A stretch of DNA of 64,000 bases from an uncultured Porphyromonadaceae bacterium (GCA_900555715.1 USMC01000005.1:33160-97159), one strand, 5' to 3'; shown: positions 42,928 to 51,590, counted from the first letter of the stretch. Numbers and translations are program-made. Notes: a model not told the origin generated them from the sequence alone.

Positions 42928-45119
42928 CAGCGGATGAAGAGGAGTTCGCGGTATTTGGGCAGAGGCCACATTTCGTTGTCGACGAGAAGTTCGAGCTTGT
43001 CGATATGATAGCGTATGGTCTCCATGGGCGGTATGACGGTGTCGTGGTAGGCTATCGCCTTGGCGCGTTCCTGCGGTATGGCGTTAGCTACCTTTCTGGC
43101 GTCCACCATTTCTGTGACGCCGCGGCGGATAGCATTGATGTGGCGTGCTATTTTCTGGATGGCGTCGAGGTCGCCGCAGCAGAGTTTGTCGGCCTGCTCC
43201 TGACCGAGAAGCTGACGCATTTTCACGAGGTTGTCGACGAGTGTCGACTGGTAGCGGGTGGCGACGGGGATTATATGGTTGAGCGCGAGGTCGCCGAGCA
43301 CACGAGCTTCGATCTGTACTTTCTTGGTGTACATTTCCCACTTGACTTCGTTGCGTGCCTCAAGCTCCACTTTCGACAGTACGCCGGTCGACGAGAACAT
43401 CTCTACTGACTCGGGACGCAGATAAGCGTCGAAGATGAGGGGTGCGGAAGTTTCGCAGTCGAGTCCGCGGCGTGCTGCTTCTTCCTTCCATTCCTCGCTG
43501 TAGCCGTTGCCGTCGAAGTGTATGGCTTCCGACTGTATGATGAGCTCGCGCAGTTCTTCGATGATGGCTGATGTGAGCTCTGCTCCGGCAGCGACGCGGC
43601 TGTCGACTTTCTGGCTGAAATCGGTGAGCTGTTCGGCGACGGCGGCGTTGAGCACGAGCATTGCCGACGCGCAGTTGGCACTGGAGCCTAATGCACGGAA
43701 TTCGAAGCGGTTGCCGGTGAAGGCAAAAGGTGATGTGCGGTTGCGGTCGGTGTTGTCGAGCATGATTTCGGGAATCTGCGACAGACCGAGGGAGTATTCC
43801 GACTTCTTGCGCAGGTCGCTCAGATCGGTGCCTTTGCTTTCCTTGATGCTGTTGAGGATTCCGGCGAGCTGGCTGCCTGTGAAGATGGAGATGATGGCTG
43901 GCGGTGCCTCGTTGGCGCCGAGACGGTGGGCGTTCGTAGCCGACATGATGGATGCCTTGAGCAGTCCGTTATGACGGTGTACGGCAGCCATGACGTTGAC
44001 GATGAATGTGATGAACTGGAGGTTGTCGAGCGGTGTCTTGCCTGGAGCGAAAAGCTGTGTGCCGCGGTCGGTGCCGAGGCTCCAGTTGTTGTGTTTGCCG
44101 GAGCCGTTGATGCCGGCGAAAGGCTTCTCATGCAGCAGGACGCGGAAGTTGTGGCGGCGTGCTGTTTCGGTCATCACCGACATAAGAAGCAGGTTATGGT
44201 CGTTGGCGAGGTTCGTTTCCTCGTAGACCGGCGCACATTCGAACTGGTTGGGCGCAACTTCGTTGTGTCGTGTCTTGACGGGTATGCCGAGCTTGTGGCA
44301 CTGTATTTCGAGGTCGAGCATAAAAGCTTCGACGCGTGAGGGAATGGCACCGAAATAGTGGTCCTCGAGCTGCTGGTTCTTGGCGCTTTCGTGTCCCATG
44401 AGCGTACGTCCGGTCATAACGAGGTCGGGACGTGCGCTGTAGAGCGATTCGTCGACGAGGAAATATTCCTGCTCCCATCCGAGATAGGAGATGACATGCT
44501 TCACCTCGGGATCGAAATAGCGCGCTACTGCTGTAGCAGCCTTGTCGACGGCGTTGAGGGCGCGCAGCAGCGGAGTCTTGTAGTCGAGCGATTCGCCGGT
44601 GTAAGAGATGAATATAGTCGGGATGCACAGAGTCTGGTCGAGGATGAACGCCGGCGAGGAGATGTCCCACGCGGAGTAGCCGCGCGCCTCGAAGGTGTTG
44701 CGTATGCCGCCGTTGGGGAAGCTCGAGGCGTCGGGTTCCTGCTGCACGAGGAGCTTGCCTGTGAATTCTTCAACGACACCGCCCTTGCCATCGTGTTCGA
44801 TGAATGCATCGTGTTTCTCTGCTGTGCCGCCTGTGAGGGGTGCAAACCAGTGTGAATAGTGTCGTGCTCCGTTGTCGATAGCCCAGCGGCGCATGCCGTC
44901 GGCTATCTCGTCGGCGAGTTCGCGTCCGAGGGGTTTCTTGTTTTCAATGGCGTCGATGAGCTGATCGTAGACCTTCTTGGGAAGGTACTGGAACATCTTC
45001 TGACGGTTGAAGACGAGTTTGCCGTAGTACGTTTCAGGGCGTTCGTCGGGAATCACTACAGGAGTGGCTTTGCGGTTGAAAGCCTCTTCCACCATTTTAA
45101 ATCTCAAACTTGTGGACAT
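42927..45119 (-). CDS. glnN: Glutamine synthetase type III
   Basis: This 730-residue enzyme makes glutamine from glutamate, ammonia and ATP. It has the length and signatures of the dodecameric GSIII family, distinct from the ~470-residue GSI: 'SHWFAPLTGGTAEKHDAF', 'RHNEVAPNQFECAPVYEETN', 'EKPFAGINGSGKHNNWSL' and 'NRTSPFAFTGNRFEFRALGSSAN'. It is the first gene of a two-gene unit with the amidophosphoribosyltransferase-like gene. It is preceded by a long leader containing a terminator-like hairpin (see 45158-45257), suggesting control of transcription elongation. Confidence 0.96.
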   Translation of the reverse strand: MSTSLRFKMVEEAFNRKATPVVIPDERPETYYGKLVFNRQKMFQYLPKKVYDQLIDAIENKKPLGRELADEIADGMRRWAIDNGARHYSHWFAPLTGGTAEKHDAFIEHDGKGGVVEEFTGKLLVQQEPDASSFPNGGIRNTFEARGYSAWDISSPAFILDQTLCIPTIFISYTGESLDYKTPLLRALNAVDKAATAVARYFDPEVKHVISYLGWEQEYFLVDESLYSARPDLVMTGRTLMGHESAKNQQLEDHYFGAIPSRVEAFMLDLEIQCHKLGIPVKTRHNEVAPNQFECAPVYEETNLANDHNLLLMSVMTETARRHNFRVLLHEKPFAGINGSGKHNNWSLGTDRGTQLFAPGKTPLDNLQFITFIVNVMAAVHRHNGLLKASIMSATNAHRLGANEAPPAIISIFTGSQLAGILNSIKESKGTDLSDLRKKSEYSLGLSQIPEIMLDNTDRNRTSPFAFTGNRFEFRALGSSANCASAMLVLNAAVAEQLTDFSQKVDSRVAAGAELTSAIIEELRELIIQSEAIHFDGNGYSEEWKEEAARRGLDCETSAPLIFDAYLRPESVEMFSSTGVLSKVELEARNEVKWEMYTKKVQIEARVLGDLALNHIIPVATRYQSTLVDNLVKMRQLLGQEQADKLCCGDLDAIQKIARHINAIRRGVTEMVDARKVANAIPQERAKAIAYHDTVIPPMETIRYHIDKLELLVDNEMWPLPKYRELLFIR

Positions 45120-45157
45120 AATGTATAGCTGTACTATTGGGATATCGGTTTATATAA

Positions 45158-45257
45158 AAGACAAGCCCGCCGGCGCATCGGCGCGAGCGGGCTCGGTATG
45201 TGGTTGTTGCTGCGGAATGGAGAGGTGAAGAATCCATCGGCAACGGAAACCGTCGCC
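45158..45257 (-). promoter_or_regulatory. Structured glnN leader with terminator-like hairpin
   Basis: Two hairpins lie in the predicted glnN leader, read on the minus strand. The first is an 8-bp stem with loop TTT (45257-45239, one G-U pair). The second is GC-rich: AGCCCGC/GCGGGCT (45193-45164) with an inner GCGC pairing, directly followed by TGTCTTTTATA. The second has the form of an intrinsic terminator about 40 bases before the start codon, so it may be an attenuator or the 3' end of a short leader RNA. No known riboswitch class was recognised. Confidence 0.5.
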
Positions 45258-45319
45258 ATGTGGCTGTGTCGCCGGGAGGTTCTTGATAAGCGTTCCATTT
45301 GCGCTGCAATTTTAAGCCG

Positions 45320-45350
45320 CAAAGTTACGCTCTTATTTTTATAATCGCAA
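45320..45350 (-). promoter_or_regulatory. glnN promoter
   Basis: On the minus strand TAACTTTG (45327-45320) is a perfect -7 match. Nineteen bases upstream lies TTGC (45350-45347), a near match to the -33 TTTG. The predicted start near 45313 gives a leader of about 190 bases before the ATG at 45119. The 45120-45586 gap is otherwise filled by the ATPase-gene promoter and 56-bp repeat. Confidence 0.6.
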
Positions 45351-45474
45351 TACCCGCGACAAAATTTTTTTTGTTAAAAATGCGTAGTTTTGAGTTTCGG
45401 CTTATTCCCAGATAGAGGTGATGGCGCACGTGTTCCGAAGAGCATTTTTTGATGTTAAAACTGTTCTTTTTTCA

Positions 45475-45504
45475 TTGGAATATGCTTGGAAATATCTATT
45501 TTTG
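45475..45504 (+). promoter_or_regulatory. Promoter of the AAA/DUF4143 ATPase gene
   Basis: TTG at 45475-45477 and TATTTTTG at 45497-45504 are 19 bases apart. The -7 element runs into the first bases of the 56-bp repeat, so the repeat would form most of the transcribed leader of the ATPase gene. Confidence 0.6.
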
Positions 45505-45555
45505 CATCGTAAAGTTCGAAAAAGTGTGATTTTCGACACAAAATCGAACTTTGTG
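45500..45555 (+). repeat. 56-bp direct repeat, left copy, upstream of the ATPase gene
   Basis: Identical at every base to 46944-46999. Inside are two adjoining hairpins, each with a 7-base loop: TCGAAAA/TTTTCGA at 45516-45536 and CACAAA/TTTGTG at 45537-45555. A competing outer pairing joins AAAGTTCGA (45511-45519) with TCGAACTTT (45544-45552). The alternative structures cannot coexist fully. Confidence 0.95.
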
Positions 45556-45586
45556 TTGTTTTTAAATCTTTGTTTATTCTTATTAT

Positions 45587-46939
45587 ATGAAACTGTATCG
45601 GGAAATTCTTGATAAATTAGTAAGGTTGAAGGATGCCGACGACCGCAAACCGATTCTTCTTATGGGAGCCAGACAGATTGGCAAGAGCTGGGTTATGGAA
45701 GAGTATGGGCGGCAGTGCTTCACATATTGTGCGCGTTTCGACTTTGACCGTCAGCCCGAATTGAAATCTGTGTTCCGGATGACTAAGGAACCGGAAAGAA
45801 TAATTAAAGAACTTGCTCTCTACTGCGACGTGCCTATCCTCCCCGGTGAGACACTTCTGATTTTCGATGAGATACAGGAGTGTGAAGAGGCTTTGAACAG
45901 CCTTAAATATTTCTGCGAGGATGCTCCGCAGTATCATATCATAGCAGCGGGTTCTCTGCTCGGAGTAGCTGTCAAGCGCAAGCACATGTCGGTCCCTGTC
46001 GGTAAACTGAGGATTCTGAGAATGTACCCGATGACATTCCGCGAGTTTCTCTGCTCTTCCGATTCCAAGACCTTTTCTTATATCGAATCTCTGGATACGG
46101 TAGGTGCGCTTCCGCTTGTCATTCTTGATAAGATAAACAGCGAATACCGGCGCTATCAGGTTTGCGGGGGAATGCCCGAGGCTGTCGCCGCTCTTCTTGA
46201 GAACCGCGGTACGGCAGAGGTCGACGCGCGGCTTCAGGATATTATCGATCTGTATGAGCTCGACTTTTCCAAATATGCCGATACGAAAGAAATTCCGCGA
46301 ATAAACGCCATCTGGAAGTCATTGCCGGCACAGCTGGCAAAGGAAAACCGCAAGTTTATATATAAGATAATCCGTACCGGAGCGAGATCGAAAGATTATG
46401 AGGATGCTCTTATGTGGCTTGAAAATGCAGGTCTGATTTACAGAGTTTTTAATGTGAGCAAGCCGGGAATCCCTTTGTCCGCCTACGAAGAATCCGATGC
46501 TTTCAAGGTCTATGCTTGCGACTGTGGCATTTTGCGCCGTCTTGCCCGTCTACCTGTTGATATAGTGCTCAGTCCGGTAGCGAACTATACGGAATTCAAG
46601 GGAGCTATGGCTGAGAATGTGGTGCTGCAGAGTATGCTTCCTGAGCTCGACGATGATATGCCTGCCTATTGGTCGTCGGCAGCTACGGCGGAAGTGGAAT
46701 TTCTTGTGCAATGGGGTGAAGATGTCATACCAGTTGAGGTGAAGGCTTCCGACAACATTGCCGGTAACAGTCTGGCTGTTTACACCAAAAAATTTAATCC
46801 TCGCTACCGCATTCGCTTTTCGATGCGCAACATGCAGTTCAACTGTGGATTGTTGAGCGCTCCGTCGCCGCTTTCTGCATGGATAGACAAACTTTGCATG
46901 ATGCTTCCTTCTGCAATTTCTTTAGTGAGTGAAAAATAA
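45587..46939 (+). CDS. ATP-binding protein, AAA_14/DUF4143 family
   Basis: This 450-residue P-loop ATPase has Walker A 'GARQIGKS' (27-34) and Walker B 'LLIFDEIQE' (D94-E95). A sensor-like 'HIIAAGSLLGVAV' follows, and 'MYPMTFREFL' is typical of the family. The C-terminal DUF4143 domain (about 200-370) ends in a nuclease-fold-like part ('EFKGAMAENVVLQSM', then 'VEFLVQWGEDVIPVEVKAS'), which resembles the core of PD-(D/E)XK enzymes. Bacteroidales genomes carry many such genes and their function is poorly known. It is the only plus-strand gene between glnN and uvrC and is framed by the two 56-bp direct repeats, which suggests a recent single-gene insertion. Confidence 0.9.
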   Translation: MKLYREILDKLVRLKDADDRKPILLMGARQIGKSWVMEEYGRQCFTYCARFDFDRQPELKSVFRMTKEPERIIKELALYCDVPILPGETLLIFDEIQECEEALNSLKYFCEDAPQYHIIAAGSLLGVAVKRKHMSVPVGKLRILRMYPMTFREFLCSSDSKTFSYIESLDTVGALPLVILDKINSEYRRYQVCGGMPEAVAALLENRGTAEVDARLQDIIDLYELDFSKYADTKEIPRINAIWKSLPAQLAKENRKFIYKIIRTGARSKDYEDALMWLENAGLIYRVFNVSKPGIPLSAYEESDAFKVYACDCGILRRLARLPVDIVLSPVANYTEFKGAMAENVVLQSMLPELDDDMPAYWSSAATAEVEFLVQWGEDVIPVEVKASDNIAGNSLAVYTKKFNPRYRIRFSMRNMQFNCGLLSAPSPLSAWIDKLCMMLPSAISLVSEK

Positions 46940-46943
46940 GGAC

Positions 46944-46999
46944 TTTTGCATCGTAAAGTTCGAAAAAGTGTGATTTTCGACACAAAATCGAACTTTGTG
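46944..46999 (+). repeat. 56-bp direct repeat, right copy, between the ATPase gene and uvrC
   Basis: Perfect copy of 45500-45555, beginning four bases after the ATPase stop and ending 13 bases from the uvrC stop on the opposite strand. The unit repeat-gene-repeat has a period of 1444 bases. Here the hairpins could serve as the 3' end of either convergent transcript. Confidence 0.95.
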
Positions 47000-47012
47000 A
47001 TGTTGCACGGAG

Positions 47013-48851
47013 CTATTCCTGCGTTTCCGCTGTTTCGGGGGCGAGTCCCTGAACGATGATTTTTGCTTTTGCAGGACCGACGACGGCGGCTATTTCTTCT
47101 ATTCCGGCTTCGCGCAGACGCTTGACGCTCTTGAAATGTTTCAGAAGAGCCTCGGCGGTTTTCTCGCCTATGCCTCTGATGCCGTCGAGTTCTCCGACAA
47201 GCGCGCTCTTGCTGCGCCGGTTGCGGTGATGCGTGATTCCGAACCGGTGCGCTTCGTCGCGCAGCTGCTGAACTACCCGCAGGGTCTCGGAATTCTTGTC
47301 GATGTAGAGCGGCACGCTGTCGCCGGGAAAATATATTTCTTCAAGCCGTTTTGCAATGCCCACAACAGCGATTTTGCCTCGCAGTCCTATTTCGTCGAGT
47401 GCCTCGACGGCAGCGCTGAGCTGTCCTTTGCCGCCGTCGACGACAATCAGCTGCGGCAGCTCCTGTCCTTCCTGCATAAGGCGTGTATAGCGCCGGGTGA
47501 GCACTTCTTTCATGGACGCGAAATCGTCGGGACCTTCGACTGTGCGGATGTTGAAATGCCGGTAGTCGCGTTTGGCAGGCTTTCCGTTGCGGAACACCAC
47601 GCACGACGCCACAGGGTTAGTTCCCTGGATGTTGGAGTTGTCGAAGCACTCGATGTGCAGCGGCAGTTCGCTGAGGCGGAAATCGGCTTTCATGCGTTCC
47701 ATGAGCTTCTGCGCGTGCTCTTCGGGATTGTGGCGTTCGAGATGCTTGAGGTCGTCGATACGGCTCTGGCGTGCGTTGCGCTGGCTCACTTCGAGGAGTT
47801 TCGCTTTGTCGCCGCGCTGGGGGATGGTGAACGTTATGCCAGGCATCTCCGTCTCGGGCATGGAGGCGACGATTACCTCGTCGAAGACAACGCCGAGGTC
47901 GTTCTTTATTTCCTCCATCGCATATCCGAGGAGCTGCTCCTGCGACTCTTCGAGCGAACGTCTGTAGCGCAGTGTGACGCTGCGCACGACGGCGCCGCGG
48001 CGCACGTGCATATAGTTCACATAGACGTCGTTGCCGCTGTCGTCGTCGAAGCCGAAGACGTCGATCTCGTCTATTGTCTGGCTGACGATTACACTGTGGC
48101 TGCGGTAGTTCTCTATGAGGCGGTAACTCTGTTTGAGTTCCTGAGCTTCTTCGAAACGCAGGTCGGCGCAGAGACGTTCCATCTCCTCGCGGAGATAGCG
48201 CAGCAGTTCCTGTGTCTCGCCCCGGAGGATGCGGCGTACGTTGTCGATGTAGCCGGCGTATGTCTTTTCGTCGATGAGTCCGGTGCAGCAGCCGAGGCAT
48301 TTCTTTATGTGGTAGTTGAGGCACAGCCGTCCTTTTCCTTTGGCTATGTATTCGGGCGTGAGCGGCAGGCGGCATGTGCGGATAGGGTATAGCTCGGCTA
48401 TGAGTTCGAGCACGGCGCGGGCCACGGAGACGTTGGTGTACGGTCCGTAGTATTTGGAGCCGTCGCGTATGTGCTGCCTGGTGAGGAACACGCGGGGGTA
48501 CATCTCGTTGGTGATGACAATCCATGGGTACGATTTGTCGTCCTTGAGGAGCACATTGTAGCGTGGCTTGTACTCCTTTATCATCGAGTTTTCCAGATTG
48601 AGCGCATCCTGTTCCGTGGGCACGACGATATACTTCATGTCGGCGATGTTGCGCACCAGAAGGTTGGTGCGCATCACATCGTGAGTGCGGTTGAAATACG
48701 ACGAAACGCGCCGTTTGAGGTTCTTCGCCTTGCCGACGTATATGACGTTGCCGTCTTTGTCGAAGTACATGTATACGCCCGGAGTATCGGGCAGGAAGGA
48801 GATTTTCTCCTGCAGTTCGGGCGATTTCTCGTGCTTGTTCATCTTATTCAA
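47013..48851 (-). CDS. uvrC: UvrABC excinuclease subunit C
   Basis: This 612-residue enzyme makes both incisions in nucleotide excision repair. Domains in order: GIY-YIG nuclease (about 17-100, 'DTPGVYMYFDKDGNVIYVGKA'), a Cys-containing region ('CLNYHIKKCLGCC'), UVR motif (about 200-235), RNase H-like endonuclease ('IECFDNSNIQGT', 'IVVDGGKGQLSAA') and tandem helix-hairpin-helix at the C-terminus ('IRGIGEKTAEALLKHF'). It overlaps the end of ruvB by eight bases if the first ATG is used; the ATG at 48842 is an alternative. Pairing with ruvB gives a DNA repair operon. Confidence 0.97.
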   Translation of the reverse strand: MNKMNKHEKSPELQEKISFLPDTPGVYMYFDKDGNVIYVGKAKNLKRRVSSYFNRTHDVMRTNLLVRNIADMKYIVVPTEQDALNLENSMIKEYKPRYNVLLKDDKSYPWIVITNEMYPRVFLTRQHIRDGSKYYGPYTNVSVARAVLELIAELYPIRTCRLPLTPEYIAKGKGRLCLNYHIKKCLGCCTGLIDEKTYAGYIDNVRRILRGETQELLRYLREEMERLCADLRFEEAQELKQSYRLIENYRSHSVIVSQTIDEIDVFGFDDDSGNDVYVNYMHVRRGAVVRSVTLRYRRSLEESQEQLLGYAMEEIKNDLGVVFDEVIVASMPETEMPGITFTIPQRGDKAKLLEVSQRNARQSRIDDLKHLERHNPEEHAQKLMERMKADFRLSELPLHIECFDNSNIQGTNPVASCVVFRNGKPAKRDYRHFNIRTVEGPDDFASMKEVLTRRYTRLMQEGQELPQLIVVDGGKGQLSAAVEALDEIGLRGKIAVVGIAKRLEEIYFPGDSVPLYIDKNSETLRVVQQLRDEAHRFGITHHRNRRSKSALVGELDGIRGIGEKTAEALLKHFKSVKRLREAGIEEIAAVVGPAKAKIIVQGLAPETAETQE

Positions 48852-49878
48852 AAAGTCCCGGAAGGCGGTCGTCGCGCACTAATCCGAGATGCTCGTATGC
48901 GAGTTCGGTTACCATGCGTCCGCGCGGTGTTCTTTTGATAAAACCTTCTTTGATAAGATATGGTTCGTAAACTTCTTCGATCGTGCCGGCGTCCTCTCCT
49001 ATGGCGGTGGCTATTGTCGACAGTCCGACCGGACCGCCTTTGAACTTGGCGATGATCGTTGTGAGAATCTTGTTGTCGGTTTCGTCGAGTCCGTACCGGT
49101 CGATGTTGAGGGCCTCAAGGGCATATCGGGCTATGGGCAGATCTATCTTTCCTGTGCCTTTGACCTGCGCGAAGTCGCGCACGCGGCGGAGCAGGGCATT
49201 GGCGATGCGCGGTGTGCCGCGGCTGCGCAGGGCTATCTCGAGTGCTGCGTCGTCGCAGATGGGAACGTCGAGAAGCGATGCCGAGCGACGGAGGATGCGG
49301 CTGAGGACGTCATGGTCGTAATATTCGAGATGGCATTTTATACCGAAGCGTGCGCGGAGCGGAGAGGTGAGCATGCCGCTGCGTGTGGTGGCGCCGACAA
49401 GAGTGAATGGGTTCAGGGCGAGCTGTACGCTGCGCGCTCCCGGACCTTTGTCTATCATTATGTCGATGCGGTAGTCTTCCATCGCCGAGTAGAGATATTC
49501 CTCGACAACGGGACTGAGGCGGTGGATCTCATCTATGAACAGCACATCGTTCTCTTCCAGCGAGGTAAGCACGCCTGCGAGGTCGCCTGGTTTGTCGAGG
49601 ACAGGACCCGACGTTATCTTGAATCCTACTCCGAGCTCGTTGGCAACGATGCCGGCAAGGGTCGTCTTGCCCAGACCGGGAGGACCGAAAAGAAGGATGT
49701 GGTCGAGGGCTTCGTGGCGCAGGCGCGCTGCCTGCACGAAGACTCGCAGATTGGCGATGATCTTATCCTGTCCGTTGAACGACTCGAATGTGCCCGGACG
49801 GAGAGCTTTCTCTATCTCTGCCTCTGAGCCTGTGGGTGCGTCGGCACTGCGTATGTCGAACTGTTCGTCGTCTGTCAT
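48844..49878 (-). CDS. ruvB: Holliday junction branch migration helicase RuvB
   Basis: This 344-residue AAA+ motor drives branch migration with RuvA. Walker A 'GPPGLGKT' is at 65-72, Walker B at 'DVLFIDEIHR' and sensor 1 at 'GATTRSGML'. The C-terminal winged helix ('YLIKEGFIKRTPRGRMVTELAY') is complete. Its ATG overlaps the stop of the GT9 gene by four bases. ruvA and ruvC are not in the window. Confidence 0.97.
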   Translation of the reverse strand: MTDDEQFDIRSADAPTGSEAEIEKALRPGTFESFNGQDKIIANLRVFVQAARLRHEALDHILLFGPPGLGKTTLAGIVANELGVGFKITSGPVLDKPGDLAGVLTSLEENDVLFIDEIHRLSPVVEEYLYSAMEDYRIDIMIDKGPGARSVQLALNPFTLVGATTRSGMLTSPLRARFGIKCHLEYYDHDVLSRILRRSASLLDVPICDDAALEIALRSRGTPRIANALLRRVRDFAQVKGTGKIDLPIARYALEALNIDRYGLDETDNKILTTIIAKFKGGPVGLSTIATAIGEDAGTIEEVYEPYLIKEGFIKRTPRGRMVTELAYEHLGLVRDDRLPGLFE

Positions 49879-50972
49879 TGCAGGTGTTCTTTTATTTTTT
49901 CAAATATCATCTGCGGCTTTATGGCTCTGAGGCACAGTTTGTCGCCGCGGTAGCACGGCTTGTCGCCGAAGACCGAGCAGGGACGGCAGCTCATGGGCAG
50001 CTGTATGGTGTCGGCGTCGGTCTGGCGCCAACCTTTGAAGCCGCAGTAGGGGTGTGTGGCGCCCCATATACTCACTGTCGGTGCCTGGGCGATGGCGCCG
50101 AGGTGCATGTTCGCGGAATCCATCGAAACGAGGACGTCGAGATGGTTGAGAAGAGCAAGTTCGGCGGGAAAGCCGTATTTTTTGCCTGCCAGTGATGTCA
50201 CCGACGCATATTTGTCCGCCCATGCTCCGAGGATTTCAACCTCGTGTGCGCCGCCCCCGAAGAGAAATACCCTCAGGGGGAGCTGCCGGCTTTCACGGTC
50301 GAGCATGGCGACGACTTCGCCCATCATCTCCGGGGGATATACTTTGCCGTCGTGCGCTGCGAACGGTGCTATGCCGACCCAGCGCTCTCCGGCTGGCTTG
50401 GGGGCGGTGATGGCGGAGAAATCGGCTGCATCAGCTTTGGCTCTGCCGCCGAAAAGACCGCTGAAGCTGTCGGTCACGGCGAGACCGGCTTTGAAGAAAG
50501 CCTCCCGGTAGCGTGCGCGCTGCGAGATGAGTGGCAGCATCACCTTGTTGTTGCGTCGGGTGAGGGCGCGACGTTTGGCGCGGGGCTTGAAGATGCGTTC
50601 CGACGGAATGCCGCGCAGACGGAGAAATGCTGCCATGAGCTTTGTCCGCAGCACATTGTGCAGGTCGATGAACATGTCGGGACGGTATTCGTCGACGAGT
50701 TCGCCTACGAGGCGGCGGATGCCGGCGATGCCGTCGTAGCGTGTACGGAGGTCGACGCCGACAACGGTCAGATTCGACGGGGCGTTGAGGAATATGGAGG
50801 TCATCGACGGACGTGTAACCAGAACGAAACGCACGTCAGGGTATGTGCGGCAGGCGCTGAAAATGACAGGCACGGTCATTGCGACGTCGCCGAGCGCGGA
50901 GAATCGCGCCAGGAGTACGGAACGGAGTCCGCGGGAGTTGCCTTGGGGTGATGCTTTACTTTTTGCCTGCAT
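49875..50972 (-). CDS. Glycosyltransferase family 9 (heptosyltransferase-like)
   Basis: This 365-residue GT-B enzyme of the ADP-heptose:LPS heptosyltransferase type (GT9) begins 'VLLARFSALGDVAMTVPVIF' and has the acceptor-side 'DLHNVLRTKLMAAFLRLRG'. The donor-side motif is 'LNHLDVLVSMDSANMHLGAIAQAPTVSIWGATHP'-like, quoted here only in outline. The C-terminal cysteines ('CRPCSVFGDKPCYRGDKLC') are common in this group. It probably adds a sugar to the lipooligosaccharide core. It overlaps ruvB and DUF4254 at its two ends, so it is tied into one transcript. Confidence 0.9.
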   Translation of the reverse strand: MQAKSKASPQGNSRGLRSVLLARFSALGDVAMTVPVIFSACRTYPDVRFVLVTRPSMTSIFLNAPSNLTVVGVDLRTRYDGIAGIRRLVGELVDEYRPDMFIDLHNVLRTKLMAAFLRLRGIPSERIFKPRAKRRALTRRNNKVMLPLISQRARYREAFFKAGLAVTDSFSGLFGGRAKADAADFSAITAPKPAGERWVGIAPFAAHDGKVYPPEMMGEVVAMLDRESRQLPLRVFLFGGGAHEVEILGAWADKYASVTSLAGKKYGFPAELALLNHLDVLVSMDSANMHLGAIAQAPTVSIWGATHPYCGFKGWRQTDADTIQLPMSCRPCSVFGDKPCYRGDKLCLRAIKPQMIFEKIKEHLQ

Positions 50973-51564
50973 AAAGGACGGGGTTGGTGTCGACGTCGTT
51001 GTACATCTTCATCTGTCGGTAGACTTTCATGTACTTGCGTCCGGCGGCAATATCGTCCAGAAGTGTGTCGACAGCGCTGATGAGGTCGGCACGCTGTTCT
51101 TCGAGCACGGCAAGCTTGGCGGCGCATCTTGCGCGGTGTTCTTCCGTGGCATCGGCGCGGTCGGTCTCTGCCTTCATGTGGTAGATTTTCAGCGCGAGAA
51201 TCGACAGGCGGTCGAGAGCCCATGCGGGACTTTCGGTGTTGATTGTAGCGTTGCCGAGCACCTTGACATCGGCGTATTTGCTGCGGAAATATGAGTCGAG
51301 TTCTTCGACCATGTCGGTACGGTCCTGATTCGACTTGTCGATGCGGCGTTTGAAGGCAAGGGCGGCGACAGGATCTATGTCGGGGTCGCGGATGATGTCT
51401 TCGAGGTGCCACTGGACAGCGTCGATGCGGTTCTTGGCATAGAGTACAGCTTCTATAGTCCCTTCGGCGTATGGCTGCCGGCTTGGAGCGTCGACGTTGT
51501 CGTCGATGTGATAGTCGGCGACCGACTGTTCGAATATCTTATAGCAGTTTTCTGTGAAAGTCAT
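50956..51564 (-). CDS. DUF4254 family protein
   Basis: This 202-residue all-helical cytoplasmic protein starts 'MTFTENCYKIFEQSVADYH', includes 'LYAKNRIDAVQWHLEDIIRDP' and 'NQDRTDMVEELDSYF' and ends 'RKYMKVYRQMKMYNDVDTNP'. This is the Bacteroidetes DUF4254 family, generally found beside glycosyltransferase 9 genes as here. A role in envelope glycan assembly is inferred from context only. The ATG at 51564 was chosen since upstream in-frame sequence lies in the next gene's reverse frame; it overlaps GT9 by 17 bases. Confidence 0.88.
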   Translation of the reverse strand: MTFTENCYKIFEQSVADYHIDDNVDAPSRQPYAEGTIEAVLYAKNRIDAVQWHLEDIIRDPDIDPVAALAFKRRIDKSNQDRTDMVEELDSYFRSKYADVKVLGNATINTESPAWALDRLSILALKIYHMKAETDRADATEEHRARCAAKLAVLEEQRADLISAVDTLLDDIAAGRKYMKVYRQMKMYNDVDTNPVLYAGKK

Positions 51565-51590
51565 ATCGGTTTGTTTTGTGGTTTTTACTT

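Noticed and set aside
45134..45322. Possible leader peptide ahead of glnN
   Set aside because: It needs a TTG start inside the promoter box, has no run of glutamine or other regulatory codons and is Arg/Ser-rich noise. The hairpins are the better explanation for the leader.
45418..45612. Possible 64-residue protein before the ATPase gene
   Set aside because: It reads through the promoter and the 56-bp repeat and overlaps the ATPase start; it is non-coding leader sequence.
47136..48392. 418-codon plus-strand open frame inside uvrC
   Set aside because: uvrC on the minus strand has complete conserved domains over the same bases.
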